Shown: positions 36,094 to 43,975 of the stretch, piece after piece
Layout of the letters: every line of letters starts with the position of its first letter
How positions within the stretch are numbered: position 1 is the stretch's first letter
Assembly: GCF_008042045.1 (NCBI RefSeq)
Contig: NZ_RDBP01000037.1
Coordinates: forward strand, 853,623-917,622
Reading direction: 5' to 3'
DNA from: Streptomyces sp. T39
Lineage (GTDB): Bacteria; Actinomycetota; Actinomycetes; Streptomycetales; Streptomycetaceae
Length of the DNA: 64,000 bases
Notes under the pieces: model-generated
What the model was told of the DNA's origin: nothing
The model's database searches: none
What the model saw: the letters and a program-made list of their open reading frames with translations, nothing else
Program-made: the position numbers and the translations under genes

Positions 36094-37062
36094 TCAGGCC
36101 GGGGCGTGGGCCGCGCCGGCGGCCGTCTGCGCGCCCGTGTAGCGGGTCAGGTCGCGGACGCAGGCGCGGACGAGGCCGTCGGCCCGTCCGTGGACCGTGC
36201 CGGGGCCCGCCAGCAGGGAGAGCTCCGCCGCCGCGGGCGCCACCGCCGAGTGGCCGACGCGCACGGAACAGCGCACCGAGGAGTACGGGGCCCCGGTACC
36301 CCGGGGCGCGCTCGCGGTCAGGGTCAGCGCGCAGCCCTGCACGGGCACGCCCCCGGCGTCGAGCAGCTCCCGCATCCCGGCCGTCAGCGGGGTGGCGATC
36401 TCCTGAAGGGAGCCGGCCGGCAGGGGCACCGAGCCGGACAGGACCTCGGCGCCGATCCCGCGCAGGGACGTGGCCGTCAGGCCCAGCTTCCGCGCGCCGT
36501 AGAGCTGCCGGTGGTGCAGGACGTAGACACCGGCCAGCGCCGTGCGCACCGCGTTCTCCAGCGCGTCCTCGTGGGTGGCGGGTGCCTCCCACACCCATCG
36601 GCGGGGCACGACACGGCGCGGCGCCCGTCCCGTGGTCAGCGCACGGAGCCCGTCCGCCACCGAGTCGCCGAGCACCCACCGGCCGCCGTGGTCGACGCAG
36701 AGCAGGCCGCCCGACTCCGAGACCCCGAGCGCCCCGTCCGCGTCCGTGCGGCCGAGCGGGAAGACGTCCTCCCCGAGTTCCTCGCCGAGCGCGGCGAGGG
36801 CGCGCACCGCGTGCAGCGCCTCCGAGGGGTCGACGACGCAGCCCGTCGCCGCGACCTCGGTGCCCGCCGTGCCGGGGACGAGCGTGAGCCCGTGGAACTC
36901 CCGCAGCGCCTGACGGGCGGCGGGGAAGAGCGTCCAGCCGCGTGCGCCGGTGACGGACGGGAGGACCGCCGCCGCCGTGAGCGCCGCGGACAGGGCGCTG
37001 GCACCGGCATCCCGTCCCTCGTACCAGCCGGCGGCCGTGAGCGCGTCGGTGTGCGTGGTCAT
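36094..37062 (-). CDS. SUKH-3 domain protein, probable immunity protein with C-terminal extension
   Basis: Protein of 322 residues from ATG 37062, overlapping the upstream deaminase gene by four bases (ATGA). Residues about 1-130 resemble SUKH-3: TAAGWYEGRDAG, LREFHGLTL, ELGEDVFPLGRTDADGALGVSESGGLLCVDHGGRWVLGDS. The remaining 190 residues (from RRWVWEAPATHEDALE) contain a helical block and strand-rich segments that I do not recognise. SUKH proteins neutralise nuclease and deaminase toxins in polymorphic toxin systems. Translational coupling to the deaminase supports an immunity role (inference). Confidence 0.7.
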   Translation of the reverse strand: MTTHTDALTAAGWYEGRDAGASALSAALTAAAVLPSVTGARGWTLFPAARQALREFHGLTLVPGTAGTEVAATGCVVDPSEALHAVRALAALGEELGEDVFPLGRTDADGALGVSESGGLLCVDHGGRWVLGDSVADGLRALTTGRAPRRVVPRRWVWEAPATHEDALENAVRTALAGVYVLHHRQLYGARKLGLTATSLRGIGAEVLSGSVPLPAGSLQEIATPLTAGMRELLDAGGVPVQGCALTLTASAPRGTGAPYSSVRCSVRVGHSAVAPAAAELSLLAGPGTVHGRADGLVRACVRDLTRYTGAQTAAGAAHAPA

Positions 37063-37448
37063 GAGCCGATGACGTCCACGCCGAGTTCGTCGAGCAGCGC
37101 GGTGCAGGACCGGCAGACGGGCGCGGGGGCGCCGTGCTCCGGATCGCCGTGCTCGCGGATCTTCCTCGCCATGAGGGCCGAGCCCGCGAAGTGCTCGCGC
37201 GCCTCGTCGAGGGAGGTGGTGCCGCCGTCCGTGCGCTGCTCGTCCAGGCCCCACAACTGGTCGGAGACGAGGGCGGATTCGGCGCAGTAGCCGATGAACG
37301 GCTCCCGCAGCCCGGGGGGCAGCGCGTCGAGGAACCCCTGCACGGCGGGGTGGAGCCGGGGGGACTCGTCCCCGGTCAGATTGGTGTGGCTGACGATCGT
37401 CCCCTGGACGATCAGGGAGGCGGCCACGCCCGGCACGAGGTCAGACAA
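37059..37448 (-). CDS. YwqJ-type deaminase, standalone second copy
   Basis: Protein of 129 residues from TTG 37448, with GGAGGG five bases upstream. It has the YwqJ deaminase pattern: GTIVSHTNLTGDESPRLHPAV, then YCAESALVSDQLW with the CAE motif, and a C-terminal CRSC within PVCRSCTALLDELGV; the Glu and Cys residues would form the zinc site of a nucleic-acid-type deaminase. It has no WXG or trafficking domain. It overlaps the SUKH-3 genes on both sides, so it is expressed with them and is not just debris. It could be a toxin module used by recombination, or an accessory protein. Confidence 0.7.
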   Translation of the reverse strand: MSDLVPGVAASLIVQGTIVSHTNLTGDESPRLHPAVQGFLDALPPGLREPFIGYCAESALVSDQLWGLDEQRTDGGTTSLDEAREHFAGSALMARKIREHGDPEHGAPAPVCRSCTALLDELGVDVIGS

Positions 37449-37929
37449 AGTGTCCCTCCGCGTCTTCCTGGTCCCCGGTCATCAGGCTGGACAGGGCCTG
37501 GGTCTCGTCGGCCCCGAGGAAGTAGGGCCCGGTGTGGTGCAGGTAGAAGAAGCGCCCGGTGTCGTCCAGCAGCACGATGCCGTTCTCGGTCGACTCCCAG
37601 CCGACCGGGAAGAGCCGCTGCCCCAGGTTCTCCGCCAGTTCGGTGATGTCCTCGGCGTCGCCCGTGTACCCGAAGGTGGGGTTCGCCCGGAAGACGCGCT
37701 CCGGTGCCCTGGGCATGGGGAACTCCAGGCCGACGAAGGACGCCACGAAGCGGCGCACCTCGTCCCACGGCTCCAGGGGGAAGCCCTGTTCCGCGGAGCC
37801 CCGGACACGCAGGCCGATCAGTTCGCCGGCCTTCGCCGCGTTCTCCGGTTCGTCCTCCCGGCCGGCGTGCCAGCCGTGGGCCGACAGCCAGGCGTCGATC
37901 TCGCTCCGGGGGGCGGTGGGTCGTCTCAT
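37441..37929 (-). CDS. SUKH-3 family immunity protein
   Basis: Protein of 162 residues from ATG 37929 with AGGAG upstream. Typical SUKH-3 features: IDAWLSAHGWHAGRED at the start, VRRFVASFVGLEFPMP in the middle, and ENLGQRLFPVGWESTENGIVLLDDTGRFFYLHHTGPYFLG. It lies immediately downstream of the toxin gene and overlaps the next gene by eight bases. It is the likely cognate immunity protein for the toxin's C-terminal deaminase (context inference). Confidence 0.8.
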   Translation of the reverse strand: MRRPTAPRSEIDAWLSAHGWHAGREDEPENAAKAGELIGLRVRGSAEQGFPLEPWDEVRRFVASFVGLEFPMPRAPERVFRANPTFGYTGDAEDITELAENLGQRLFPVGWESTENGIVLLDDTGRFFYLHHTGPYFLGADETQALSSLMTGDQEDAEGHFV

Positions 37930-38411
37930 GGTGCTCCTCGCTGGGGGAATCGGTTGGTCGGACGGTCAGCTGTGCAGACCGACTCCCAGGGCGTCCATCA
38001 CCGGCCCGCAACTGCGGCAGGGCGGGAGGTAGCCGCCGTGCGCCACCTTGTTGCCGTCGTTGTCGAACTGTTCGCCGATGGCCACGGTGTGGATCTTGCT
38101 TCCGGCCAGTGCGTCGCGGGCGTCGTCGAGGCTCGATATGTCCCGGGTGCGCCCGAGTTCGTGCAACCGGTCGGAGACCAAGGATACTTCCGCGCACCTC
38201 CCGTGCCCTCGGCCGAGGGGGGTGCCGTCGCGGTCGGACCGCGCCTGCACGTCGTCGTACAGCTCCTTCAACGACGGATGGGTGTCCGGGTACGCCTGTC
38301 CGTGGCGCCCCTGCGAGCTGGTGTGGGAGGTGATGACGTCGCCGTGGGACAGCGACCCCGCGCAGCCCGACCGGATGCGGTCCTTGCCCTCGGGGGTCTG
38401 TCCGGTCGCCT

Positions 38412-38690
38412 TCTGGGCGTCGTCGGCGAGCTGGCGTGCCTCGGTCTCCAGCAGCCGCATGCGCTCCGGCTCGTCGAGCCCGGAGACGTCCAGGGCGTCG
38501 CGCCGGTGGTGGCGCATCCGCCCGGCGCTCCTGCCGTGCCAGTCCGGCTGCGGCTGCATCGGGCGCCCGCCGCCGTTGCCGCCCCTCCGCCACCGGAGCG
38601 CATGCGGCTGCTGGAGACCGAGGCACGCCGAGCCGGAGCGCATGCGGCTGCTGGAGACCGAGGCACGCCAGCTCGCCGACGACGCCCAGA
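38412..38690. repeat. 62-bp inverted repeat in the toxin gene
   Basis: Bases 38629-38690 are the exact reverse complement of 38412-38473, which encodes ERMRLLETEARQLADDAQ in the toxin frame. The spacing is 155 bp. Confidence 0.97.
38593..38669. repeat. exact 37-bp direct repeat, period 40
   Basis: Units 38593-38629 and 38633-38669 are identical. The second lies within the inverted copy 38629-38690. The 40-bp period equals that in priA. Confidence 0.95.
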
Positions 38691-38760
38691 CGCTCTCCAG
38701 TGCCGCCACCGCGGGCTGGGTGAGCCGCTCTCCAGTGCCGCCACCGCGGGCTGGGTGAGC
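38691..38760. repeat. exact 35-bp tandem duplication
   Basis: 38691-38725 and 38726-38760 are identical; each encodes LTQPAVAALES on the minus strand. It abuts the inverted copy, and the 35-bp length shifts the toxin frame. Confidence 0.97.
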
Positions 38761-39474
38761 ACGGCGACGATCTCGGAGACGGCGGCCTCCGCCATCTCCT
38801 TGAGGATCTTCTTGAACGCGATCCGCGTCGCGACGATCTTCCCGCCCGCCAGCAGCGCGGTGAGTCCGGCGGTGAAGGGAGCCGCCGCCAGCGCGATGCC
38901 CACCGTCGCGCACAGGTCGGCCAGTTCGCCGACCGCGGCGATCTTGCGCGCCACGATGATGTCCGCGACCCGGTCCAGCGCCCCGGCGATGATCCGCGCC
39001 GCGCCCGCCAGGTCCTTGTTCTTCTTCTGCACCTTCTGCCAGTGCTTGTCCAGCGCCGTCAGCGACTCGCTCTGCCCCGTCGACAGCAGCCGCTGGATGT
39101 GGCCGTGCGCCGAGCCCGCGTCGTCGTCCGCGTCGTCCGCGAACTCCCGCAGCGCGTCCGCCATGTCGCGGTACGCGTCCTCGTCGACGTTCGGCCACCC
39201 CACGCCCACGACGTCCAGCATCGTGTCGACGCCTTCAGGAATGGTGTACCCCATGGCCCGCCCCCGTTCTTGATCCCCCGTCAGCAGGGAACCCGGAGAG
39301 GATGCCACGCCTTCCCGGCGTCGGCCAACCGGTTCTCGCGCCGACACGGCGCGTGAACTCCCCTGCGTCTCGTGTCGATTGCCGCGAAATCCATGGCCCG
39401 CGCAGGGACTGGGCACCGATTCCACGGGGAGCACCCCGGTGCATGCGCCGCATCCGGACGCGGCGGCACCCTTG

Positions 39475-41679
39475 TCACAAGCCTGGTACGGACGAGCCGC
39501 GCGGGGGCGGGCCGGAGCCCGGCGAGCCGGGCGGGGTCGGGCCGGAGGCGGGGCCCGCCGGGCCGCGGGCCATCCGGTGCGGCCACCAGACCCGGTCGCC
39601 CACGTCCAGGAAGAGCGACGTCACCAGCACCGAGCGGACCACGAAGGTGTCCAGCAGCACCCCGAGCGCCACCGCGAAGCCGATCTCGGCGAACGCGACC
39701 ATCGGCAGGGTCCCGAGGGCGGCGAAGGTCCCGGCGAGCACCAGGCCCGCCGAGGTGATCACCGCTCCGGTCGCGGCCAGCCCGGTGAGCACCCCCTGGC
39801 GGGTGCCGTGCACCCGCGCCTCCTCGCGGACCCGGGTCGTGAGGAAGATGTTGTAGTCGATGCCCAGGGCGACCAGGAAGACGAAGACGAACAGCGGGAA
39901 GTCGGTCGACTCCCCGGCGTAGTCGAAGACGAACCGGAACGCGAGCGCACTCATCCCGAGCGCGGCGGCGAACGACAGCACCACCGTGCCGATCAGCAGC
40001 AGCGGCGCGACCAGCGACCGCAGCAGGACCATCAGCACCAGCAGCACCACGAGCAGCACCAACGGGATGATCAGCAGATTGTCGTGCGTGGTCGCCTCGT
40101 CCATGTCCAGCAGGGCGGCGGACCCGCCGCCCACCCTGGCGTCGGCGTCCGGCACCGCGTGCACCGCGTCCCGGACCCGCTCGACGGTGTCCCGCGCCGC
40201 CTGGCTGTCCGCCGGATCCGTCAGCGTCGCCTCGAACAGCACCCGCCCCTCGTGCAGCGGCGCCGTCCCGGGCGGCACCGTGAGCGAGCCCGGCACGACC
40301 CCCTCCGTGCGCGCCACCGCCGCGCCGGCCTCCCGCGCCCGCCCGGCGTCGGCGACGACCACCAGCGGATCTCCGCTCCCCGCCGGGAAGTACCGGGCCT
40401 GGACCTCCTGCCCGGTGATCGAGTCGGGCTTCCCGGTGAACGCGTCGGCGTTGTCGATGCCCTCGGCCCGCAGCTGGGTCAGACCCAGCGCGAGGACGGC
40501 GAGGGCGAGAGCGGTCCCGGTCCACACCGCCCGGGGCCGGCGGGCGATCCGGGCGCCGGTGCGCGCCCACACACCTCGTTCGGTCGGCTCGGGCGATCCG
40601 GTGTGCGGGATCACCGGCCAGAAGACCCAGCGCCCGAAGAGCACCAGCAGGGCCGGGAACAGCGTCAGCATCGCGACCAGGGCCACCCCGACGCCGATCG
40701 CGGCGACGGGGCCCAGGCCGCGGGTCGAGTTCATCTCGGCCACCAGCAGCACCAGCATCCCGAGCACCACCGTGGCTCCGCTCGCGAGCACGGCGGGCCC
40801 GGCCCGGTGCAGGGCCTGGGCCATCGCCTCGTGCCGGTCCTCGTGCCGGCGCAGCTCCTCGCGGTAGCGGGCGACGAGAAGCAGGGCGTAGTCCGTGCCC
40901 GCGCCGAAGACGAGCACGGTCAGGATGCCGGCGCTCTGCCCGTTGACGGTCAGGCCGGTGTGGGTCGCCAGCGCATAGATCACCGCCTGCGCGGCGAACA
41001 GCGCGCCGATCACCGCGAACACCGGCACCAGCAGCAGGGTGGGGCTGCGGTAGGTGATCAGCAGCGCCACCACGACGACGCCGAGCGCGGCGAGCAGAAG
41101 TGTCGAGTCGATGCCCTCGAACGCCTCGGAGAAGTCCGCCGACGTGCCGCCGGGCCCGGTGATGTGCACCGCGAGGCCCGCCGCACCCGTGCCGGTGATC
41201 TCCCGGAGCGAGTCGACGGCCGGACCGATCCGCTCCCAGCCCTTCTCGTCCATGGTGATCGGCACGTAGAGCTGGGCCGCGCGCGGGTCGCCGGGCCGGT
41301 CGAGGACGGGACCGCGCGTCTCGTCGCCGCGCAGCCCGTGGTCGTCGAGCAGGCGGATCCGTGCGGCGTCCTCGGCGATCCGCGCCCGGTCGGCGGGGGT
41401 CAGGCCGCCGTCCCGCGCCCAGACCACGACCGCCGGGATCACCTCGGGGCGGAATCCCTCGGCCTCGTGGAGGACTTGCGTCGACTCCGCACTGCCGGGC
41501 AGCCAGGACGAGGCGTCGTTGTCCTGGGCGTCACCGAGCTTCTGGGCCAGCGGGAAGGCCAGCAGGATCACCGCGATCCAGACGATCAGCACGACCCATT
41601 TGCTGCGCGGCCCGCAGACGAGGTGCGCCACGCCCCTGCGCGACGGGGGCTGCGGGGTGCCGTGCGGTGCGTCCGTCAT
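39475..41679 (-). CDS. MMPL family RND-type transporter
   Basis: Membrane protein of 734 residues from ATG 41679, with GGGAG upstream. One helix near the start (WVVLIVWIAVILLAFPLA) precedes a large external loop. Two repeated MMPL halves follow, each with a cluster of about five helices; the conserved FGAGTDYALLLVARYREEL and VALGIDYNIFLTTRVREEA blocks hold the GxDY proton-relay motifs. The C-terminus is Pro/Gly-rich. Family members export lipids, siderophores or drugs using the proton gradient. No substrate is evident. Divergent from rpe with about 195 bp between. Confidence 0.9.
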   Translation of the reverse strand: MTDAPHGTPQPPSRRGVAHLVCGPRSKWVVLIVWIAVILLAFPLAQKLGDAQDNDASSWLPGSAESTQVLHEAEGFRPEVIPAVVVWARDGGLTPADRARIAEDAARIRLLDDHGLRGDETRGPVLDRPGDPRAAQLYVPITMDEKGWERIGPAVDSLREITGTGAAGLAVHITGPGGTSADFSEAFEGIDSTLLLAALGVVVVALLITYRSPTLLLVPVFAVIGALFAAQAVIYALATHTGLTVNGQSAGILTVLVFGAGTDYALLLVARYREELRRHEDRHEAMAQALHRAGPAVLASGATVVLGMLVLLVAEMNSTRGLGPVAAIGVGVALVAMLTLFPALLVLFGRWVFWPVIPHTGSPEPTERGVWARTGARIARRPRAVWTGTALALAVLALGLTQLRAEGIDNADAFTGKPDSITGQEVQARYFPAGSGDPLVVVADAGRAREAGAAVARTEGVVPGSLTVPPGTAPLHEGRVLFEATLTDPADSQAARDTVERVRDAVHAVPDADARVGGGSAALLDMDEATTHDNLLIIPLVLLVVLLVLMVLLRSLVAPLLLIGTVVLSFAAALGMSALAFRFVFDYAGESTDFPLFVFVFLVALGIDYNIFLTTRVREEARVHGTRQGVLTGLAATGAVITSAGLVLAGTFAALGTLPMVAFAEIGFAVALGVLLDTFVVRSVLVTSLFLDVGDRVWWPHRMARGPAGPASGPTPPGSPGSGPPPRGSSVPGL

Positions 41680-41873
41680 GCCGCTCCCAGGGCCCGCGGC
41701 CGGGCGCGTGCCCCGGCGCCGCACCCGGAGGGCGGCGGCACCGGCGGGGGACGTGCCGACGGCCGGTCGAATGGCCGGTATTGCGGTGAGCTGTCGGGAA
41801 CCGAGCGGCCCTGGTCCGTACCGGATACCGTCCCGGGGAGGGGAAGTGGCCCGGAACGTGGCAGGCTTGGCAC

Positions 41874-42560
41874 ATGGCCGTTCAGATCAGTCCCAGTATC
41901 CTCTCCGCAGACTTCTCGCGCCTGGCGGAGGAGGCGAAGGCCGTCGAGGGTGCCGACTGGCTCCATGTCGACGTGATGGACAATCACTTCGTGCCCAACC
42001 TGACCCTGGGCGTGCCGGTCGTCGAGTCGCTGGCCCGGGCCACGGACACCCCGCTGGACTGCCATCTGATGATCGAGAACCCCGACCACTGGGCGCCGCG
42101 GTACGTCGAGGCGGGCGCCGGCTCCGTCACCTTCCACGCCGAGGCCGCCGCCGCCCCCGTGCGGCTCGCCCGCGAGATCCGGGCCAAGGGCGCGCGGGCG
42201 TCGATGGCGCTCAAGCCCGCCACCCCGATCGAGCCGTACGAGGACCTGCTGTCCGAGCTCGACATGCTGCTGATCATGACCGTGGAGCCCGGATTCGGCG
42301 GCCAGGCGTTCCTGGACATCATGCTGCCGAAGATCCGGCGCACCCGGGAGCTGATCTCCAAGCACGGACTGGAGCTCTGGCTGCAGGTCGACGGGGGAGT
42401 GTCGGCCTCCACCATCGAGCGGTGCGCGGAGGCGGGCGCCGATGTCTTCGTGGCCGGCTCGGCGGTCTACACCGCGGACGACCCGGCGGCCGCCGTGCGG
42501 ATGCTGCGCGACCAGGCGGCCGCGGTGACCGCGTCGGCGCCCTGGGCCTGCGCCCACTGA
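41874..42560 (+). CDS. rpe: ribulose-phosphate 3-epimerase
   Basis: TIM-barrel enzyme of 228 residues interconverting ribulose 5-phosphate and xylulose 5-phosphate. ISPSILSADFSRL, HVDVMDNHFVPNLTLG, DCHLMIENPD, MTVEPGFGGQAF and LQVDGGVSA are all canonical, including the catalytic Asp pair. ATG 41874 lacks an obvious ribosome-binding site at normal spacing. A perfect 16-bp palindrome follows the stop. Confidence 0.96.
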   Translation: MAVQISPSILSADFSRLAEEAKAVEGADWLHVDVMDNHFVPNLTLGVPVVESLARATDTPLDCHLMIENPDHWAPRYVEAGAGSVTFHAEAAAAPVRLAREIRAKGARASMALKPATPIEPYEDLLSELDMLLIMTVEPGFGGQAFLDIMLPKIRRTRELISKHGLELWLQVDGGVSASTIERCAEAGADVFVAGSAVYTADDPAAAVRMLRDQAAAVTASAPWACAH

Positions 42561-42576
42561 CGCCGGGGCCCCGGCG
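42561..42576. terminator. 16-bp GC palindrome after rpe
   Basis: CGCCGGGGCCCCGGCG begins directly after the rpe stop codon. It can form a short stem but has no loop, so it is only a possible weak terminator. Confidence 0.35.
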
Positions 42577-42665
42577 GCTGTGCTTGTTCAACCGATGTTG
42601 GCCCGGCAGGGCTGATCAAGGACCGGACCATCTGACAGGATGGCGGGTCCGGGGAGTGTGTGCAT

Positions 42666-43706
42666 GTGTACAGCAGTGAGGAGATCGCGGTGACTGCTAG
42701 GCCGGCGGGACGGTCCGCCCTGCGGATGGGACCCGCTGAGCTGGTGCAGGCGGCGGCCATGGCCCGCCGCTTCTACCTGGAGGGCAAGTCCAAGATCCAG
42801 ATCGCGGAGGAGTTCGGCGTCAGCCGCTTCAAGGTCGCGAGAGTCCTGGAGACCGCGCTGGAGCGCGATCTCGTGCGCATCGAGATCCGGGTGCCCGCCG
42901 AGCTGGACGCCGAGCGCTCCGACGCGCTGCGCGCCCACTTCGGCCTGCGGCACGCGGTCGTCGTCGAGTCCCCGGCGGACGCCGACGAGTCGCCCGACCC
43001 GGAGAACCTCGGCGAGGTGGCGGCCGACCTGCTGGGCGAGCTGGTGGCGGAAGGCGACGTCCTCGGCCTGGCCTGGGGGCGCTCGACCATCCACATGGCG
43101 GCCGCGCTGGACCGGCTGCCGCCCTGCACGGTCGTCCAGCTCACCGGTGTGTACGACGCCGGCACCGCGGAGCGCGGCTCGGTCGAGGCGGTCCGGCGGG
43201 CGGCGCAGGTCTCGGGCGGCGAGGCCCACCCCATCTACGCGCCGATGCTGCTGCCGGACCCGGCCACGGCCGCCGCGCTGCGGCACCAGACGGGGATCGC
43301 GCGGGCCTTCGAATACTTCGACAAGGTCACCGTCGCCTGCGTGTCCATCGGGTCCTGGGAGCCGGGCATCTCCACGGTGCACGACATGCTCTCCGACGAG
43401 GAGCGGGCCCACTACGCCTCGCTGGGCGTCGCGGCCGAGATGTCGGCGCACCTCTTCGACACCGACGGCCGCCGTGTCGGGCGCGATCTGGGCGAGCGCT
43501 GCATCACGGTCGAGGCCGACCGCCTGCGGCGCATCCCCGAGGTCGTGGCCATCGCCGGCGGCCAGCGCAAGGCCGAGGCCATCGGGGCGGTGCTCCGCTC
43601 CGGGCTGGTCACCAGCCTCGTGACGGACACCGCGGCTGCCGATCTGCTGCTCGCGGCCCAGCCGGGCCCGCGGCCCGCGCTGGAGCGCGCCGACCCGGAC
43701 GACTGA
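42666..43706 (+). CDS. SorC family sugar-binding transcriptional regulator
   Basis: Regulator of 346 residues. The N-terminal helix-turn-helix reads AAMARRFYLEGKSKIQIAEEFGVSRFKVARVLE. The C-terminal SorC effector domain, related to NagB-type sugar isomerases, has EGDVLGLAWGRSTIHMAAAL, LTGVYDAGTAERGSVE, and VAIAGGQRKAEAIGAVLRSG. Start chosen at GTG 42666, nine bases after GGGGAG; GTG 42660 is in frame but too close. Its position after rpe suggests a phosphosugar effector, but the regulon is unknown. Confidence 0.88.
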   Translation: MYSSEEIAVTARPAGRSALRMGPAELVQAAAMARRFYLEGKSKIQIAEEFGVSRFKVARVLETALERDLVRIEIRVPAELDAERSDALRAHFGLRHAVVVESPADADESPDPENLGEVAADLLGELVAEGDVLGLAWGRSTIHMAAALDRLPPCTVVQLTGVYDAGTAERGSVEAVRRAAQVSGGEAHPIYAPMLLPDPATAAALRHQTGIARAFEYFDKVTVACVSIGSWEPGISTVHDMLSDEERAHYASLGVAAEMSAHLFDTDGRRVGRDLGERCITVEADRLRRIPEVVAIAGGQRKAEAIGAVLRSGLVTSLVTDTAAADLLLAAQPGPRPALERADPDD

Positions 43707-43762
43707 CCCGCGCGGCGACGGGCGCCGTGGGAGCGCGCCCGTGCGCCGCGGCAAGGGTCCCA

Positions 43763-43797
43763 GGGGCCCCTCGGTACCGGTGGTACCGAGGGGCCCC
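43763..43797 (+). terminator. 16-bp hairpin after the SorC regulator
   Basis: GGGGCCCCTCGGTACC (43763-43778) pairs exactly with 43782-43797 around GGT, 57 bp after the stop. Confidence 0.85.
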
Positions 43798-43901
43798 GGT
43801 GTTCACGGCGGCCGCCGTTTGGAGGATCCGCTCGGGCGCGGCCGCGGGGACTGGAGCTTTCGCCGGGGCATGACGGAGGCCCCCGCATGGGAGAATGAAG
43901 T

Positions 43902-43975
43902 ACGTGCGTTTTCCTCCGGCTGCGTCGTCGGGGGGCCAACTCCGATCGACTGGGATGTTCAGCACGTGCGTTTTC
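43902..43975 (+). repeat. 12-bp direct repeat spanning the guaB1 start
   Basis: ACGTGCGTTTTC occurs at 43902-43913 and again at 43964-43975, where it contains the guaB1 GTG start. The 62-bp period and placement could reflect a duplicated initiation region or a binding site. Low-confidence interpretation, exact identity. Confidence 0.6.

Larger units (their letters stand above)
37966..39254 (-). pseudogene. WXG100-like/YwqJ deaminase polymorphic toxin, frame-disrupted
   Basis: From ATG 39254 the first frame gives a helical N-terminal region of about 190 residues: GVGWPNVDEDAYRDMADALR (WXG100-like), then a helical domain with IAAVGELADLCATVGIALAA, ending AVLTQPAVAALES. The C-terminal frame gives a YwqJ deaminase: HGDVITSHTSS, THPSLKELYDDVQ, GRCAEVSLVSDRLHEL and PPCRSCGPVMDALGV. 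Such proteins are exported by type VII-like systems and target neighbours. The two frames are separated by a 62-bp inverted copy and exact 37- and 35-bp duplications at 38593-38760. Whether the break is real or an assembly scar decides if the toxin is functional. Confidence 0.75.

Noticed and set aside
35797..36142. Possible small proteins in the rsmB-SUKH spacer
   Set aside because: The open frames are repeats of GC-rich sequence without start signals or family similarity.
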